DNA from: Pseudothioclava arenosa
Lineage (GTDB): Bacteria; Pseudomonadota; Alphaproteobacteria; Rhodobacterales; Rhodobacteraceae
Direction of reading: 5' to 3'
NCBI RefSeq assembly: GCF_002358085.1
Contig: NZ_NTJD01000009.1
Span: 1-64,000, forward strand
Length of the DNA stretch: 64,000 nucleotides
The notes beneath the pieces were generated by a model, which was given only the letters and a program-made list of their open reading frames with translations, did no database searches and was not told the DNA's origin. The translations under genes were made by a program, and so were the position numbers. Below, piece after piece: positions 33,297 through 42,336 of this stretch. Position 1 is the first letter of the stretch. Each line of letters starts with the position of its first letter.

Positions 33297-34417
33297 CAGA
33301 TTTGTCCCATTTCTTCCAGCACGCCATCGGCGGCCATCTGTGCGTATAGCAGCCCCTCGCGCAGGCCGCGATCGGCGATCGACATCCGGTCGGTCGGCCA
33401 GACCCGCATCAGCGCCTGCAGGATCGCCGCCCCCGACATGATCAGCGTATGCCGGTCGCGCCCGATGCGCGGGTCGGTGCGCCGCCCTTCGGGGCCGAGC
33501 ACGAGGAAGCTGCGGATCACCGCGTCGATCTGCGCCGAGGTCATCGTCAGCCCGTCGACGCGGTTGCGGTCATAGCGGCGCAGCCCGAGATGGCAGGCCG
33601 CCACCGTCGTCACCGTGCCCGAGGTGCCGATCACCTGAAACCCCTCCTGCGGGCTGCCCGAGGCATAGGGCGAGAAATCGGCAAGCTTTTCCTCGAAGAA
33701 CCAGCTCATCAGCGCGAAGCGCGCGGCGTCGTCCTCGACATCCGAAAACTGATCCTTGAGCGTCGCCACGCCAAGCGGCACCGAGATCCAGTCGAGCACG
33801 CGCGCGGCGGGCACCTCGCCCAAAGGCTGGTTGAACCCGCCCGAGAGCTTGAGGATCGCGCGGGCGCGTTCGGGCGGAGCCACGTCGGAAATGTCGATCC
33901 AGACCAGCTCGGTCGAGCCGCCGCCGATGTCCACCACCAGAAGCTGCTCGGTCTTGGGCGACACCAGCGAGGCGCAGGAAATCACCGCCAGCCGCGCCTC
34001 TTCCTCGGCCGGGATGATCTCCAGCGGCAGGCCGGTTTCCTTGCGCACGTAGCGCAGAAACTGCTTGGCGTTGGCCGCACGGCGGCAGGCCTCGGTCGCG
34101 ACCAGCCGCATCCGCTTGACGCCATGGCTCTCGATCTTGCGACGACAGATTTGCAGCGCCTGCACGGTGCGCGCCATTGAACTGCGCGAAAGCCTCCCGG
34201 AGGCTTCAAGCCCCTGGCCAAGCTGGACCGCCTTGGAAAAGCTGTCCACGACCTGAAACTGATTGCCCGTCGGTCGGGCGATCAGCATCCGGCAACTGTT
34301 GGTGCCAAGATCGAGCGCAGCATAAAGCTCGCCCGGCTCGGCGCGGGGTTTGGTCGCGGGGTGCTCTACCTTTTTCTTCGGGAACGCGCCCGCGGACCGT
34401 GGACGCCTGGGCGCCAT
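33296..34417 (-). CDS. Ppx/GppA-family phosphatase
   Basis: The 373-residue protein has the ASKHA-type motifs [18 protein letters not shown] near 29-46, [17 protein letters not shown] near 134-150 and [15 protein letters not shown] near 158-172. Ppx/GppA enzymes hydrolyse polyphosphate or pppGpp; the one-domain length here fits the alphaproteobacterial exopolyphosphatase type without extra C-terminal helices. The N terminus is basic and proline-rich. It is paired with rlmE, a common alphaproteobacterial arrangement, and is divergent from queF across 176 bases that show no recognisable riboswitch. Confidence 0.9.
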   Translation of the reverse strand: MAPRRPRSAGAFPKKKVEHPATKPRAEPGELYAALDLGTNSCRMLIARPTGNQFQVVDSFSKAVQLGQGLEASGRLSRSSMARTVQALQICRRKIESHGVKRMRLVATEACRRAANAKQFLRYVRKETGLPLEIIPAEEEARLAVISCASLVSPKTEQLLVVDIGGGSTELVWIDISDVAPPERARAILKLSGGFNQPLGEVPAARVLDWISVPLGVATLKDQFSDVEDDAARFALMSWFFEEKLADFSPYASGSPQEGFQVIGTSGTVTTVAACHLGLRRYDRNRVDGLTMTSAQIDAVIRSFLVLGPEGRRTDPRIGRDRHTLIMSGAAILQALMRVWPTDRMSIADRGLREGLLYAQMAADGVLEEMGQI

Positions 34418-34593
34418 GATACGCCCTCCGATTTCAAGTTACCCCCAAGGTAGCGGCTCGGGCGCGCCGGTTCAAGGGACGAGGTGTCGCGAATGTGACA
34501 GTCTCGCGCGCACGCCCTGCGCTGCGTGCGTGACAAAACCACGCCCCGGCGCTACAGAGCCGCAGCCCGTCCCGCCCGCATCCGGAGCCTGCC

Positions 34594-35055
34594 ATGAGCG
34601 ATATCTACAGCCATCTCACCCAGCTCGGCGGTCCGTCCGCCCTGCCCGCCTCGCCCGAGGAGGCCGTGCTCGAACGCGTACCCAACCCCGAGGCCGGCAC
34701 CGATTACTGCGTGCGCTTCACCGCGCCCGAGTTCACCTCGCTCTGCCCGATCACCGGCCAGCCCGATTTCGCGCATCTGATGATCGACTACATCCCCGGC
34801 GAGTGGCTGATCGAGAGCAAGGCGCTCAAGCTCTATCTCGGCTCGTTCCGCAATCACGGCGCCTTCCACGAGGCCTGCACCGTCTCGATCGGCAAGCGGC
34901 TGGTGGAGTTTCTCGATCCGAAATGGCTGCGCATCGGCGGCTACTGGTATCCGCGCGGCGGCATCCCGATCGACGTCTTCTATCAGACCGGCGCCGCGCC
35001 CGCGGGCGTCTGGATCCCCGAACAGGGCGTGCCGCCCTATCGCGGCCGGGGCTGA
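34594..35055 (+). CDS. queF: NADPH-dependent 7-cyano-7-deazaguanine reductase QueF
   Basis: The 153-residue protein is of the short (unimodular, YkvM) QueF type. It has the catalytic Cys in [13 protein letters not shown] (C51, D58), the [16 protein letters not shown] motif near 74-89 and IGKRLVE. QueF reduces preQ0 to preQ1 in queuosine synthesis; the tgt gene for the later exchange into tRNA is at 50783-51913 in this window. The upstream 176 bases do not fold as a preQ1 riboswitch that I can recognise. Confidence 0.93.
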   Translation: MSDIYSHLTQLGGPSALPASPEEAVLERVPNPEAGTDYCVRFTAPEFTSLCPITGQPDFAHLMIDYIPGEWLIESKALKLYLGSFRNHGAFHEACTVSIGKRLVEFLDPKWLRIGGYWYPRGGIPIDVFYQTGAAPAGVWIPEQGVPPYRGRG

Positions 35056-35109
35056 TCCCTCCGCCTTTCCTGAGCGCGGCTCATCAAGTTCTTGCGGATT
35101 TTTCCGATC

Positions 35110-35139
35110 CCGGGGCGTGGCCTGCAGGCCGCGCTCCGG
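35110..35139 (+). other. Strong 13-bp hairpin in the queF to virulence-factor gap
   Basis: CCGGGGCGTGGCC pairs with GGCCGCGCTCCGG (two G-U pairs) around loop TGCA, 55 bases after the queF stop and 100 bases before the next ATG. No U-run follows, so it is not a standard intrinsic terminator. It may be a leader structure for the following one-carbon genes or a transcript-end hairpin. Confidence 0.45.
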
Positions 35140-35241
35140 ATAGAAACACCCATGACGTCGCCCAAGCGCGTCCAGATGTCGAAATCCGTCATCGGAAATG
35201 TCGTGTTTTTCGCAATGCTGCGCGGAAGGAAAGGATTCGAG

Positions 35242-35553
35242 ATGGCTCAGATCACGCTGGTTCTTTGGCGCGACATCCCCGCCCAGATCATTGCGGGGGC
35301 AGGTCGGCGCGGGGTCAAGAAACCCCTGCCCGAGCGCTTTGAACAGGCGATCGACCGCTGCGCGATGAAGGTGGGTGCGAAAGACAGCGACGCCTATCTC
35401 GCGGAATGGCGCAAGGCGCCCGCGGGCGAGATCGACGGGCCGGACGCCGAAGCGGCGCAGGCGATGCTCGACCGAATTCTCTCCGACTATGGCCCCGAGC
35501 GCCTGCGCGCGCTCATCGACAATGACGGCTGGGATCAGACCCCGCCCGCCTGA
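35242..35553 (+). CDS. 'Virulence factor' domain protein (PF13769-like)
   Basis: A 103-residue protein starting MAQITLVLWRDIPAQIIAG, with GRRGVKKPLPERFEQAIDRCAM near 21-42 and DAYLAEWRK near 49. This is the small conserved protein annotated as virulence factor in alphaproteobacteria; no function is established. The start at 35242 follows AAGGA and was chosen over a longer frame that begins with a TTG in the leader. It lies 12 bases before a MetF-like gene and a methyltetrahydrofolate methyltransferase gene, so a one-carbon role is more plausible than virulence. Confidence 0.78.
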   Translation: MAQITLVLWRDIPAQIIAGAGRRGVKKPLPERFEQAIDRCAMKVGAKDSDAYLAEWRKAPAGEIDGPDAEAAQAMLDRILSDYGPERLRALIDNDGWDQTPPA

Positions 35554-35565
35554 CGGAGAACAGAC

Positions 35566-36459
35566 ATGGCGCTTGTGAATTTTCGCCGCGAGGCAAATGC
35601 GGGGCCGGTGAACGGCCAGGTTGCGGCCCTGGTCGAGGGCTGCTCGATCGAGGTGATGCCGCGCACCGCCGCAGGCGTCGAGCGCTTCGGCGACATCCTG
35701 CCCGCGGGCACGCGCGTCTATATCGCCCATATCGAAGGCACCCCGATCGAAGAGATGATCGCCACCGCCAAGCGCCTGCGCCTTGAGGGGTTCGAGCCGA
35801 TGCCGCATTTCCCCGCGCGCATCATCCGCGACGCGGCGCAGCTGAATGACTGGGTGACGCGCTACAAGGGCGAGGCCGATGTGAAGCAGGCGCTCCTGCT
35901 GGGCGGCGGCGTGAAAACCCCGGCGGGCGAGCTCGACAATTCGATGCAACTGATCGAAAGCGGCGCCTTCAACGGCTTTGCGCGCCTTCACATCGCCGGC
36001 CACCCCGAGGGCAACCGCGACATAGACCCCGCGGGCGGCGACAAGAACGTGATGGAAGCCCTCCTGTGGAAACAGAAATTCTCGGAGCGTACCGATGCCG
36101 ACATGGCGATCGTGACGCAATTCGCCTTTGAAGCCGGCCCGATCATCGCCTGGGCCGAGCGCCTGGCTGAAGCGGGCGTGACGATCCCGATCCATCTGGG
36201 CGTCGCTGGCCCCGCGAAACTGCAAACGCTGGTCAAATTCGCCATCGCCTGCGGCGTGGGCCCCTCGCTCAAGGTGTTGCAGAAACGCGCCCGCGACGTG
36301 ACCAAGCTGCTGCTGCCCTTCGAGCCGACCGACCTCTTGTCGGAAATCGCCGCTTACAAATCCGCGCATCCCGCCTCGCTGATCGAGGCCGTGCATTTCT
36401 TCCCGCTCGGCGGTATCAAAACCAACGCGACCTTCATCGCCGAAACCCTGAAAGGCTGA
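35566..36459 (+). CDS. Methylenetetrahydrofolate reductase-like protein (MetF family)
   Basis: The 297-residue protein has MetF-type barrel features: SIEVMPRTAAGVERFGDIL near 27-45, VYIAHIEGTPIEEM, PMPHFPARIIRDAAQL near 80-95, GGGVKTPAGELDN near 114-126 and the VTQFAFEAGPIIAW motif near 185-198. MetF reduces methylene-H4folate to methyl-H4folate, or runs in the oxidative direction. Here it sits two bases before a corrinoid-type methyltransferase gene, so the pair may oxidise methyl groups taken from methylated compounds. It is a short, divergent MetF. Confidence 0.82.
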   Translation: MALVNFRREANAGPVNGQVAALVEGCSIEVMPRTAAGVERFGDILPAGTRVYIAHIEGTPIEEMIATAKRLRLEGFEPMPHFPARIIRDAAQLNDWVTRYKGEADVKQALLLGGGVKTPAGELDNSMQLIESGAFNGFARLHIAGHPEGNRDIDPAGGDKNVMEALLWKQKFSERTDADMAIVTQFAFEAGPIIAWAERLAEAGVTIPIHLGVAGPAKLQTLVKFAIACGVGPSLKVLQKRARDVTKLLLPFEPTDLLSEIAAYKSAHPASLIEAVHFFPLGGIKTNATFIAETLKG

Positions 36460-36461
36460 CC

Positions 36462-37436
36462 ATGACCCGCACCGTAATCGAGTCCAAGACCAAGACCGTC
36501 GTGATCGGCTTTGACGAGCCCTTCTGCGTGATCGGCGAACGCATCAACCCGACCGGGCGCAAGAAACTCGCCGCCGAGCTGGAGATGGGCGATTTCTCGA
36601 CGGTGGAAAAGGATGCGCTCGAGCAGGTGATCTGCGGCGCTACGGTGCTGGACATCAACTCGGGCGCGGTGTTCTCGAACAAGATGGCCGAAGACCCGCG
36701 TTACGCCGACAACAATTTCGTCGAGCCGCCGCTGATGGCCGAACTGATCGCCCGCGTGCAGGCCATCACCGATGTGCCGCTGTGCATCGACAGCTCGGTG
36801 CCCGCCGCGCTTGAGGCGGGCCTTGCCGCCGCCGAGGGTCGCCCGCTGCTGAATTCGGTCACCGGCGAGGAAGAGCGTCTGGAGCGCGTGCTGCCGCTGG
36901 TCAAGAAATACAACGTGCCGGTGGTGGCGATCTCGAACGACGACACCGGGATTTCGGAAGACCCCGACGTGCGTTTCGAAGTGGCCAAGAAAATCGTGCA
37001 GCGCGCCGCCGATTTCGGCATTCCCGCGCATGACATCGTGGTCGATCCGCTGGTGATGCCGGTGGGTGCGATGGCGACCGCCGGGCGCCAGGTCTTCACG
37101 CTGGTCCAGCGCCTGCGCACCGAGCTGGGCGTCAACACCACCTGCGGCGCTTCGAACATTTCCTTCGGGCTACCGGGCCGCCACGGCATCAACGCCGCCT
37201 TCCTGCCGATGGCGATCGGCGCGGGGATGACCTCGGCCATCATGAACCCGGTGCGCGCGCAGGAAATGGAGGCGATCCGCGCCGCCAACCTGCTGATGGA
37301 TCACGACGCGAACGGCATGGAATGGATCAAGCTGGCGAAGGTGCTGGAGGCGATGAAGGACGGCGCGAGCTTTGCCGAAGCCTCGGCCGCAGCGGCCGCC
37401 TCGGGCGGGCGTGGCCGCCGCCGCGCGCGCGGCTGA
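36462..37436 (+). CDS. Methyltetrahydrofolate:corrinoid methyltransferase-type protein (pterin-binding domain)
   Basis: The 324-residue protein is a single pterin-binding barrel: GERINPTGRKKLAAEL near 24-39, VLDINSGAV near 62-70, PLCIDSSVPAALEAGL near 106-121, LLNSVTGEEER near 126, VVAISNDDTG and GASNISFGLPGRHGINAAFL near 225-245. These match the folate domain of MetH and stand-alone AcsE/MtvA-like proteins, which move methyl groups between a corrinoid protein and H4folate. The corrinoid partner is not in the window. A low-complexity Ala/Gly/Arg tail of about 20 residues ends the protein. A clear terminator follows. Confidence 0.85.
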   Translation: MTRTVIESKTKTVVIGFDEPFCVIGERINPTGRKKLAAELEMGDFSTVEKDALEQVICGATVLDINSGAVFSNKMAEDPRYADNNFVEPPLMAELIARVQAITDVPLCIDSSVPAALEAGLAAAEGRPLLNSVTGEEERLERVLPLVKKYNVPVVAISNDDTGISEDPDVRFEVAKKIVQRAADFGIPAHDIVVDPLVMPVGAMATAGRQVFTLVQRLRTELGVNTTCGASNISFGLPGRHGINAAFLPMAIGAGMTSAIMNPVRAQEMEAIRAANLLMDHDANGMEWIKLAKVLEAMKDGASFAEASAAAAASGGRGRRRARG

Positions 37437-37462
37437 TCCGAGCCGACGATTCGACCCGAAAT

Positions 37463-37487
37463 GCCCCGCCTGCCTGCGGGGCGTTTT
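37463..37487 (+). terminator. Rho-independent terminator after the methyltransferase gene
   Basis: A 7-bp GC stem (GCCCCGC/GCGGGGC) with a six-base loop, followed directly by GTTTTG, lies 27 bases after the stop at 37436. Confidence 0.82.
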
Positions 37488-37750
37488 GCTTTGGAAACGA
37501 CGCCACAATTTTCTGCATAATAGTTTCCATTTTGGAAACCCGTTCGGCGCGAGAAATTCGTCGCAATCATCTCCAATATCGCAACAAACCGCCGAAAGTG
37601 GTCAGTTTTATCCACAATTGTTTCCACAACAGATAACAATCCCGCATCCCCCGACCGGCCGCTTTTCTTACCCCTCCCCGCAAGAGTGACTGGCCAGCGC
37701 GTTGCCGCTGCGGCATGGTTTTCGCATCATTCCTGTTCGAGCAGCCCTCC
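37488..37750. other. AT-rich gap with four TGGAAAC/GTTTCCA heptamers and a DnaA-box match
   Basis: The 263 bases between the terminator and the lipoprotein gene hold no convincing gene. The first part is clearly more AT-rich than its surroundings. It contains GTTTCCA/TGGAAAC at 37492-37498, 37523-37529, 37533-37539 and 37620-37626; the middle two form an inverted repeat with a TTT spacer. TTATCCACA, a perfect DnaA-box consensus, lies at 37608-37616. The last 60 bases are GC-rich and lead into the next start. A protein-binding region is plausible, but the binder is unknown. Confidence 0.5.
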
Positions 37751-39175
37751 ATGCGCCTCCCGTTCCGCCCCCTTGCCCGCCGCAAGACGCCGCTCCTCAC
37801 GGCGCTGCCGCTCTGGCTCGGGCTTGCGGCGCTTGGGCTCACGGGGTGCGCGCCCCAGCCCGAAGCAACCGCGCGGGCGCCCGCCAATGCGCTGATCCTG
37901 CCGCTGGCCGAGCCCACGCCCCTGCCCGCGACGCCCGCGCCCGGCGCGCGCCTGCCCCCGAACAGCCAACTCGCGCAGGATTTCCTTGAACTGAACTTCG
38001 CGCTGGAAACCGGGCGCGAGCTGCCCCGATTTTCCCGCTTCGAGGGGCCGATCTCGGTCTCGATGGCGGGGCGCATTCCGGCCACCGCGCAGGTCGATCT
38101 TGCGCAGCTTCTGTCGCGGCTGCGCAACGAGGCGGGCGTGCCGATCTCGACCGCGCCCGGCGCCGCCAACCGCATCCAGATCGAGTTCCTGCCCAAGCGC
38201 CAGATGCAGGCGCGCGTCCCGAATGCCGCCTGTTTCGTCGTGCCGGGCGTTGCGGGCTGGGCCGATTACCTGCGCCATCGCAACGGCCCGCGCACCGATT
38301 GGGCGGGCCTGCAGACGCGCCAGCTGGTCAGCGTGTTCATCCCCTCGGACGCGAGCCCGCAAGAGGTGCGCGACTGCCTCCACGAAGAGATCAGCCAGGG
38401 TCTCGGGCCGCTGAACGACCTCTATCGCCTGCCCGACACGGTCTGGAACGATGACAATTTTCACGCCGTTTTGACCCGGTTCGACATGCTGATGCTGCGT
38501 CTGGCCTATGCGCCCGAGATGCGCTCGGGGATGAGCCGGCCCGAGGTGATGGCGCGGCTGCCCGGCCTGCTCGCGCGGCTCAATCCCGGAGGCGGCGCTG
38601 CGATGGGCGTGGCCCCACCCGCGCCGACACCGCAGGCCTATGTCGAGGCTGTCACCGGGGCGCTTGGCGGGGCGCGCTCGACCCCGCAGCGGCACGCGAG
38701 CGCGCAACGCGCGTTGATGATCGCGCAGGCGCAGGGCTGGGCCGACAGCCGCACCGCCTTTGCCTGGTTCGTGATCGGGCGGCTGAGCCTGCAAGCCGAT
38801 CCGCCCGCCGCACTCGCGGCATTCGACCGGGCCGAGGCGCTTTATCACCCGCTGCCCGGCGCGGGCATCCAGATCGCGCATATCGACATGCAGCGCGCGG
38901 CCCATGCGCTCGGCACCGGCCAGCCCGAACAGGCCACGCGCCTTGTCGATCGTGCGCTCGGGCCTGCCCGCGCGGGCCAGAACGCGGCGCTGATGACCAC
39001 GCTTTATATGATCCGCGCAGAGGCGCAGGCGCGCCTTGGCAACACGGCGGCTGCGCGGCAGGCCCGGCTCGACATGGGCCGATGGGCGCGCTATGGCTTT
39101 GGCTCCGACGTGGCGGTCCTGCGCCGCGTGGCCGAAGTCGCCGCCCTTGCCGAGGCCGGGGCGCGCATCAACTGA
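37751..39175 (+). CDS. DUF2927 domain lipoprotein
   Basis: About 474 residues with a basic n-region, a hydrophobic core and the lipobox LALGLTGC, so it is probably a lipoprotein. A DUF2927-like region follows: LNFALETGRELPRFSRFEGP, IEFLPKRQM, a conserved FVVPGVAGWADYL, and DCLHEEISQGLGPLNDLYRLPDTVWNDD (read in parts at about 215-245). The last 150 residues are helical repeats resembling TPR. Function is unknown. The ATG at 37751 gives the best signal peptide; an in-frame ATG twelve codons upstream is an alternative. The gene starts a plus-strand run of envelope and unknown genes. Confidence 0.75.
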   Translation: MRLPFRPLARRKTPLLTALPLWLGLAALGLTGCAPQPEATARAPANALILPLAEPTPLPATPAPGARLPPNSQLAQDFLELNFALETGRELPRFSRFEGPISVSMAGRIPATAQVDLAQLLSRLRNEAGVPISTAPGAANRIQIEFLPKRQMQARVPNAACFVVPGVAGWADYLRHRNGPRTDWAGLQTRQLVSVFIPSDASPQEVRDCLHEEISQGLGPLNDLYRLPDTVWNDDNFHAVLTRFDMLMLRLAYAPEMRSGMSRPEVMARLPGLLARLNPGGGAAMGVAPPAPTPQAYVEAVTGALGGARSTPQRHASAQRALMIAQAQGWADSRTAFAWFVIGRLSLQADPPAALAAFDRAEALYHPLPGAGIQIAHIDMQRAAHALGTGQPEQATRLVDRALGPARAGQNAALMTTLYMIRAEAQARLGNTAAARQARLDMGRWARYGFGSDVAVLRRVAEVAALAEAGARIN

Positions 39176-39213
39176 GCGGGGGCCTGTGTGGTCCGACCGA
39201 AAGCGAGGGGCTG

Positions 39214-39387
39214 ATGATCGTCATTGCCGGGGCCGTGATCGGCGCGTTTCTGGGCTATCTGCGGGCCGCCAAGGCGGGCGGCAACGGGTTTGACCGCGCG
39301 CAATATGCGGCTGTCTACGCGATCGGGCTGGCGCTTCTGGGGCTGCTGATCACGCTGATCGCCGACAGGATGATGCGCGGAGGCTGA
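39214..39387 (+). CDS. Small two-helix membrane protein (57 residues)
   Basis: The protein begins MIVIAGAVIGAFLGYLRAAK, then has a short polar loop (AGGNGFDRAQ) and a second hydrophobic helix (YAIGLALLGLLITLIAD). GAGGGG lies three to eight bases before the ATG at 39214, and the frame upstream of it is arginine-rich shadow sequence, so the short form is the likely gene. It lies one base before the VWA-protein gene. No function is known to me; it is probably co-expressed with the VWA protein. Confidence 0.68.
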   Translation: MIVIAGAVIGAFLGYLRAAKAGGNGFDRAQYAAVYAIGLALLGLLITLIADRMMRGG

Positions 39388-39388
39388 G

Positions 39389-40566
<1,178 letters not shown>

Positions 40567-40570
<4 letters not shown>

Positions 40571-40944
40571 GCCCGGTGCTCAAACGGCTCTGGCGCGAGC
40601 AGCGGGTGGTGTTCATCGCCTTTCTGCTGGCGGTCGGTCTGACGCTGTTTTTCGGCGGGCGGATGGTGATACGCGGCCTCTATTGGGCCGACCCCGAGCA
40701 TCGCCATCAGGCGCCCGAACCCTGGATGACGCCGGGCTATCTTGCGCGCAGCTGGCACCTGCCGGTGGAAGAGGTCGATGCGATCCTCGGCGTCGGCGAC
40801 GACCGCGCGCTGGTCGGATCGCGGCGCCCCACGCTTGAGGCGATCGCGCAGGCGCTCGGCGTGCCGGTCGCGGATCTGATCGCGCGGCTGACGACCGAGC
40901 TGCCCGCCCGCGCCGCCGACCACGCCGCCGGGGCGCGGAAATGA
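40567..40944 (+). CDS. Unknown membrane-anchored protein (125 residues)
   Basis: One membrane segment (VVFIAFLLAVGLTLFFGGRMV, about 14-34) is followed by a soluble C-terminal domain of about 80 residues with an alpha-helical LEAIAQALGVPVADLIARL stretch that resembles a helix-turn-helix without basic residues. I recognise no family. It overlaps the VWA gene and the DedA gene by four bases each, so it belongs to the same transcript. Confidence 0.6.
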
Positions 40945-41558
40945 CCGAGACCGCGCTGGTCGATATGCTGCTTGCGGCCCTGCCCGCCTTTGGGCCGTGG
41001 CTTCTGGGGCTTACGACCTTCCTGAGCTGCCTCGCGATCCCGGTGCCATCGTCGATCATGATGATCGCCTCGGGCGCCTTCGTGGCCTCGGGCGACCTTG
41101 CGCTGGTGACGGTTACGAGCGCGGCCTTTACCGGAGCCGTGCTGGGCGATCAGACCGGGTTCTGGCTCGGGCGCAGGGCCGAGCGGTTCCTGCCCGCCCC
41201 CGAGACCAAACGCGGCAAGCTCGTCGCCTCGGCGCTGGCGCAGCTCGCGCGGCGCGGCGCGATCACGGTGTTCTTCTCGCGCTGGATGTTCTCGGCGCTG
41301 GGGCCCTGGGTGAACCTTGCCGCAGGCGCCTCGGGCTTTGCCCATACGCGGTTTTCGCTGGCGGGAATTCTGGGCGAGGCGGTCTGGGTCTCAGTCTATG
41401 TCGGGCTGGGCATCACCTTTGGCGCGAACCTGCAGGCGGCCGCGGACCTTGCCTCGAACGCGCTGGGGATGATGGCGGCCGGCGCGCTCGCGCTCGCGCT
41501 CGGGGCCTGGCTCTGGCATGCGGCACGCCATCCCGGCCATCATCGCGCCCCGCATTGA
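40941..41558 (+). CDS. DedA-family membrane protein
   Basis: The 205-residue polytopic protein has the DedA/VTT layout: an early re-entrant segment FLSCLAIPVPSSIMMIASGAF near 28-48, GDQTGFWLGRR near 68-78, FFSRWMFSALGPWVNLAAGAS near 109-129 and further membrane helices. The family is linked to lipid flipping and membrane homeostasis. Conserved Glu/Asp in the early segment is weak (SS-I-M), which is a departure from many DedA proteins. It overlaps the previous gene by four bases. The M48 protease gene follows on the same strand. Confidence 0.82.
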   Translation: MTETALVDMLLAALPAFGPWLLGLTTFLSCLAIPVPSSIMMIASGAFVASGDLALVTVTSAAFTGAVLGDQTGFWLGRRAERFLPAPETKRGKLVASALAQLARRGAITVFFSRWMFSALGPWVNLAAGASGFAHTRFSLAGILGEAVWVSVYVGLGITFGANLQAAADLASNALGMMAAGALALALGAWLWHAARHPGHHRAPH

Positions 41559-41589
41559 CCCGGCGCCACCCGCGCGCCATATCAAGCCC

Positions 41590-42282
41590 ATGTTCTGGCG
41601 TATCCTGCCCATTCTCGCGCTGATCCTCTACGGGCTCGCCCTGTGGCATTTCTCGGCATGGTCGCTGAAGCGCCAGCTCGACGGCAATTCGCGCCGCCTG
41701 CGCGACACCCGGCTGCAACCCGTGCTCGACCGGCTCGCCCGCGCGCTCGATGTCCCAGATATCCCGGTCTACGTCTATCAGGTCGCCCCGGTGAACGGGC
41801 TTGCCGCCCCCGATGGCCGCGTCTTCCTGACCGAAGGTTTCATGGAGAAATACCGCGCGGGCGAAGTTACGCCTGAGGAAATCGGCTCCGTCGTCGCCCA
41901 TGAACTGGGCCATGTGGCGCTTGGCCATTCGCGCCGCCGGATGATCGACTTTTCCGGCCAGAACGCGCTGCGCGTGCTGTTGATGACGGTGCTCGGGCGG
42001 TTCCTGCCCTTCATCGGGATCTGGCTTGCCAATATCCTGACCACCGCCCTGGCCGCGCGCCTGTCGCGCCGCGACGAATTCGAGGCCGATGAGTTCGCCT
42101 CGGCGCTGATGCTCAAGGCGGGCTACGGCATCGGCCCGCAGGTCTCGCTGTTTCGCAAGCTCGACGCGCTGACCAAGGGCGGCGGCGAGGGCGTGCCCGC
42201 CTGGCTCCTGACCCACCCGAAAAGCCCCGAGCGCATCGCCGCGATCGAAGCCCATGCGACCCGCTGGACGCCCGCGCCCTAA
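41590..42282 (+). CDS. M48-family membrane metalloprotease
   Basis: The 230-residue protein has one N-terminal membrane anchor (RILPILALILYGLALW) and the zinc motif VVAHELGHVALGH near 101-113 (H104, E105, H108), with the third ligand in RDEFEADEFA near 165. It also has a VNGLAAPDGRVFLTEGF segment near 68-84. Such HtpX/Ste24-like proteins degrade misfolded membrane or envelope proteins. The ATG at 41590 was chosen to give a standard anchor; an upstream ATG within the DedA gene would add an unstructured extension. Confidence 0.87.
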   Translation: MFWRILPILALILYGLALWHFSAWSLKRQLDGNSRRLRDTRLQPVLDRLARALDVPDIPVYVYQVAPVNGLAAPDGRVFLTEGFMEKYRAGEVTPEEIGSVVAHELGHVALGHSRRRMIDFSGQNALRVLLMTVLGRFLPFIGIWLANILTTALAARLSRRDEFEADEFASALMLKAGYGIGPQVSLFRKLDALTKGGGEGVPAWLLTHPKSPERIAAIEAHATRWTPAP

Positions 42283-42336
42283 GCCCTTACATCGACGCGC
42301 ATTCCGCGCTAGCGTGGCGCCCGGTGCGAGGATCGG

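Noticed and set aside
34418-34593. preQ1 riboswitch before queF
   Set aside because: No preQ1-I type loop-tail or preQ1-II consensus could be matched; the gap is plain GC-rich sequence with a divergent promoter layout.
35056-35241. SAM-II, SAH or cobalamin riboswitch before the one-carbon genes
   Set aside because: Only one hairpin was found and no conserved riboswitch core could be matched by eye; kept as an unassigned leader structure.
37608-37616. Chromosome or plasmid replication origin
   Set aside because: There is a single perfect DnaA box and no dnaA, parAB, repABC or hemE-type neighbour, so an origin cannot be supported.
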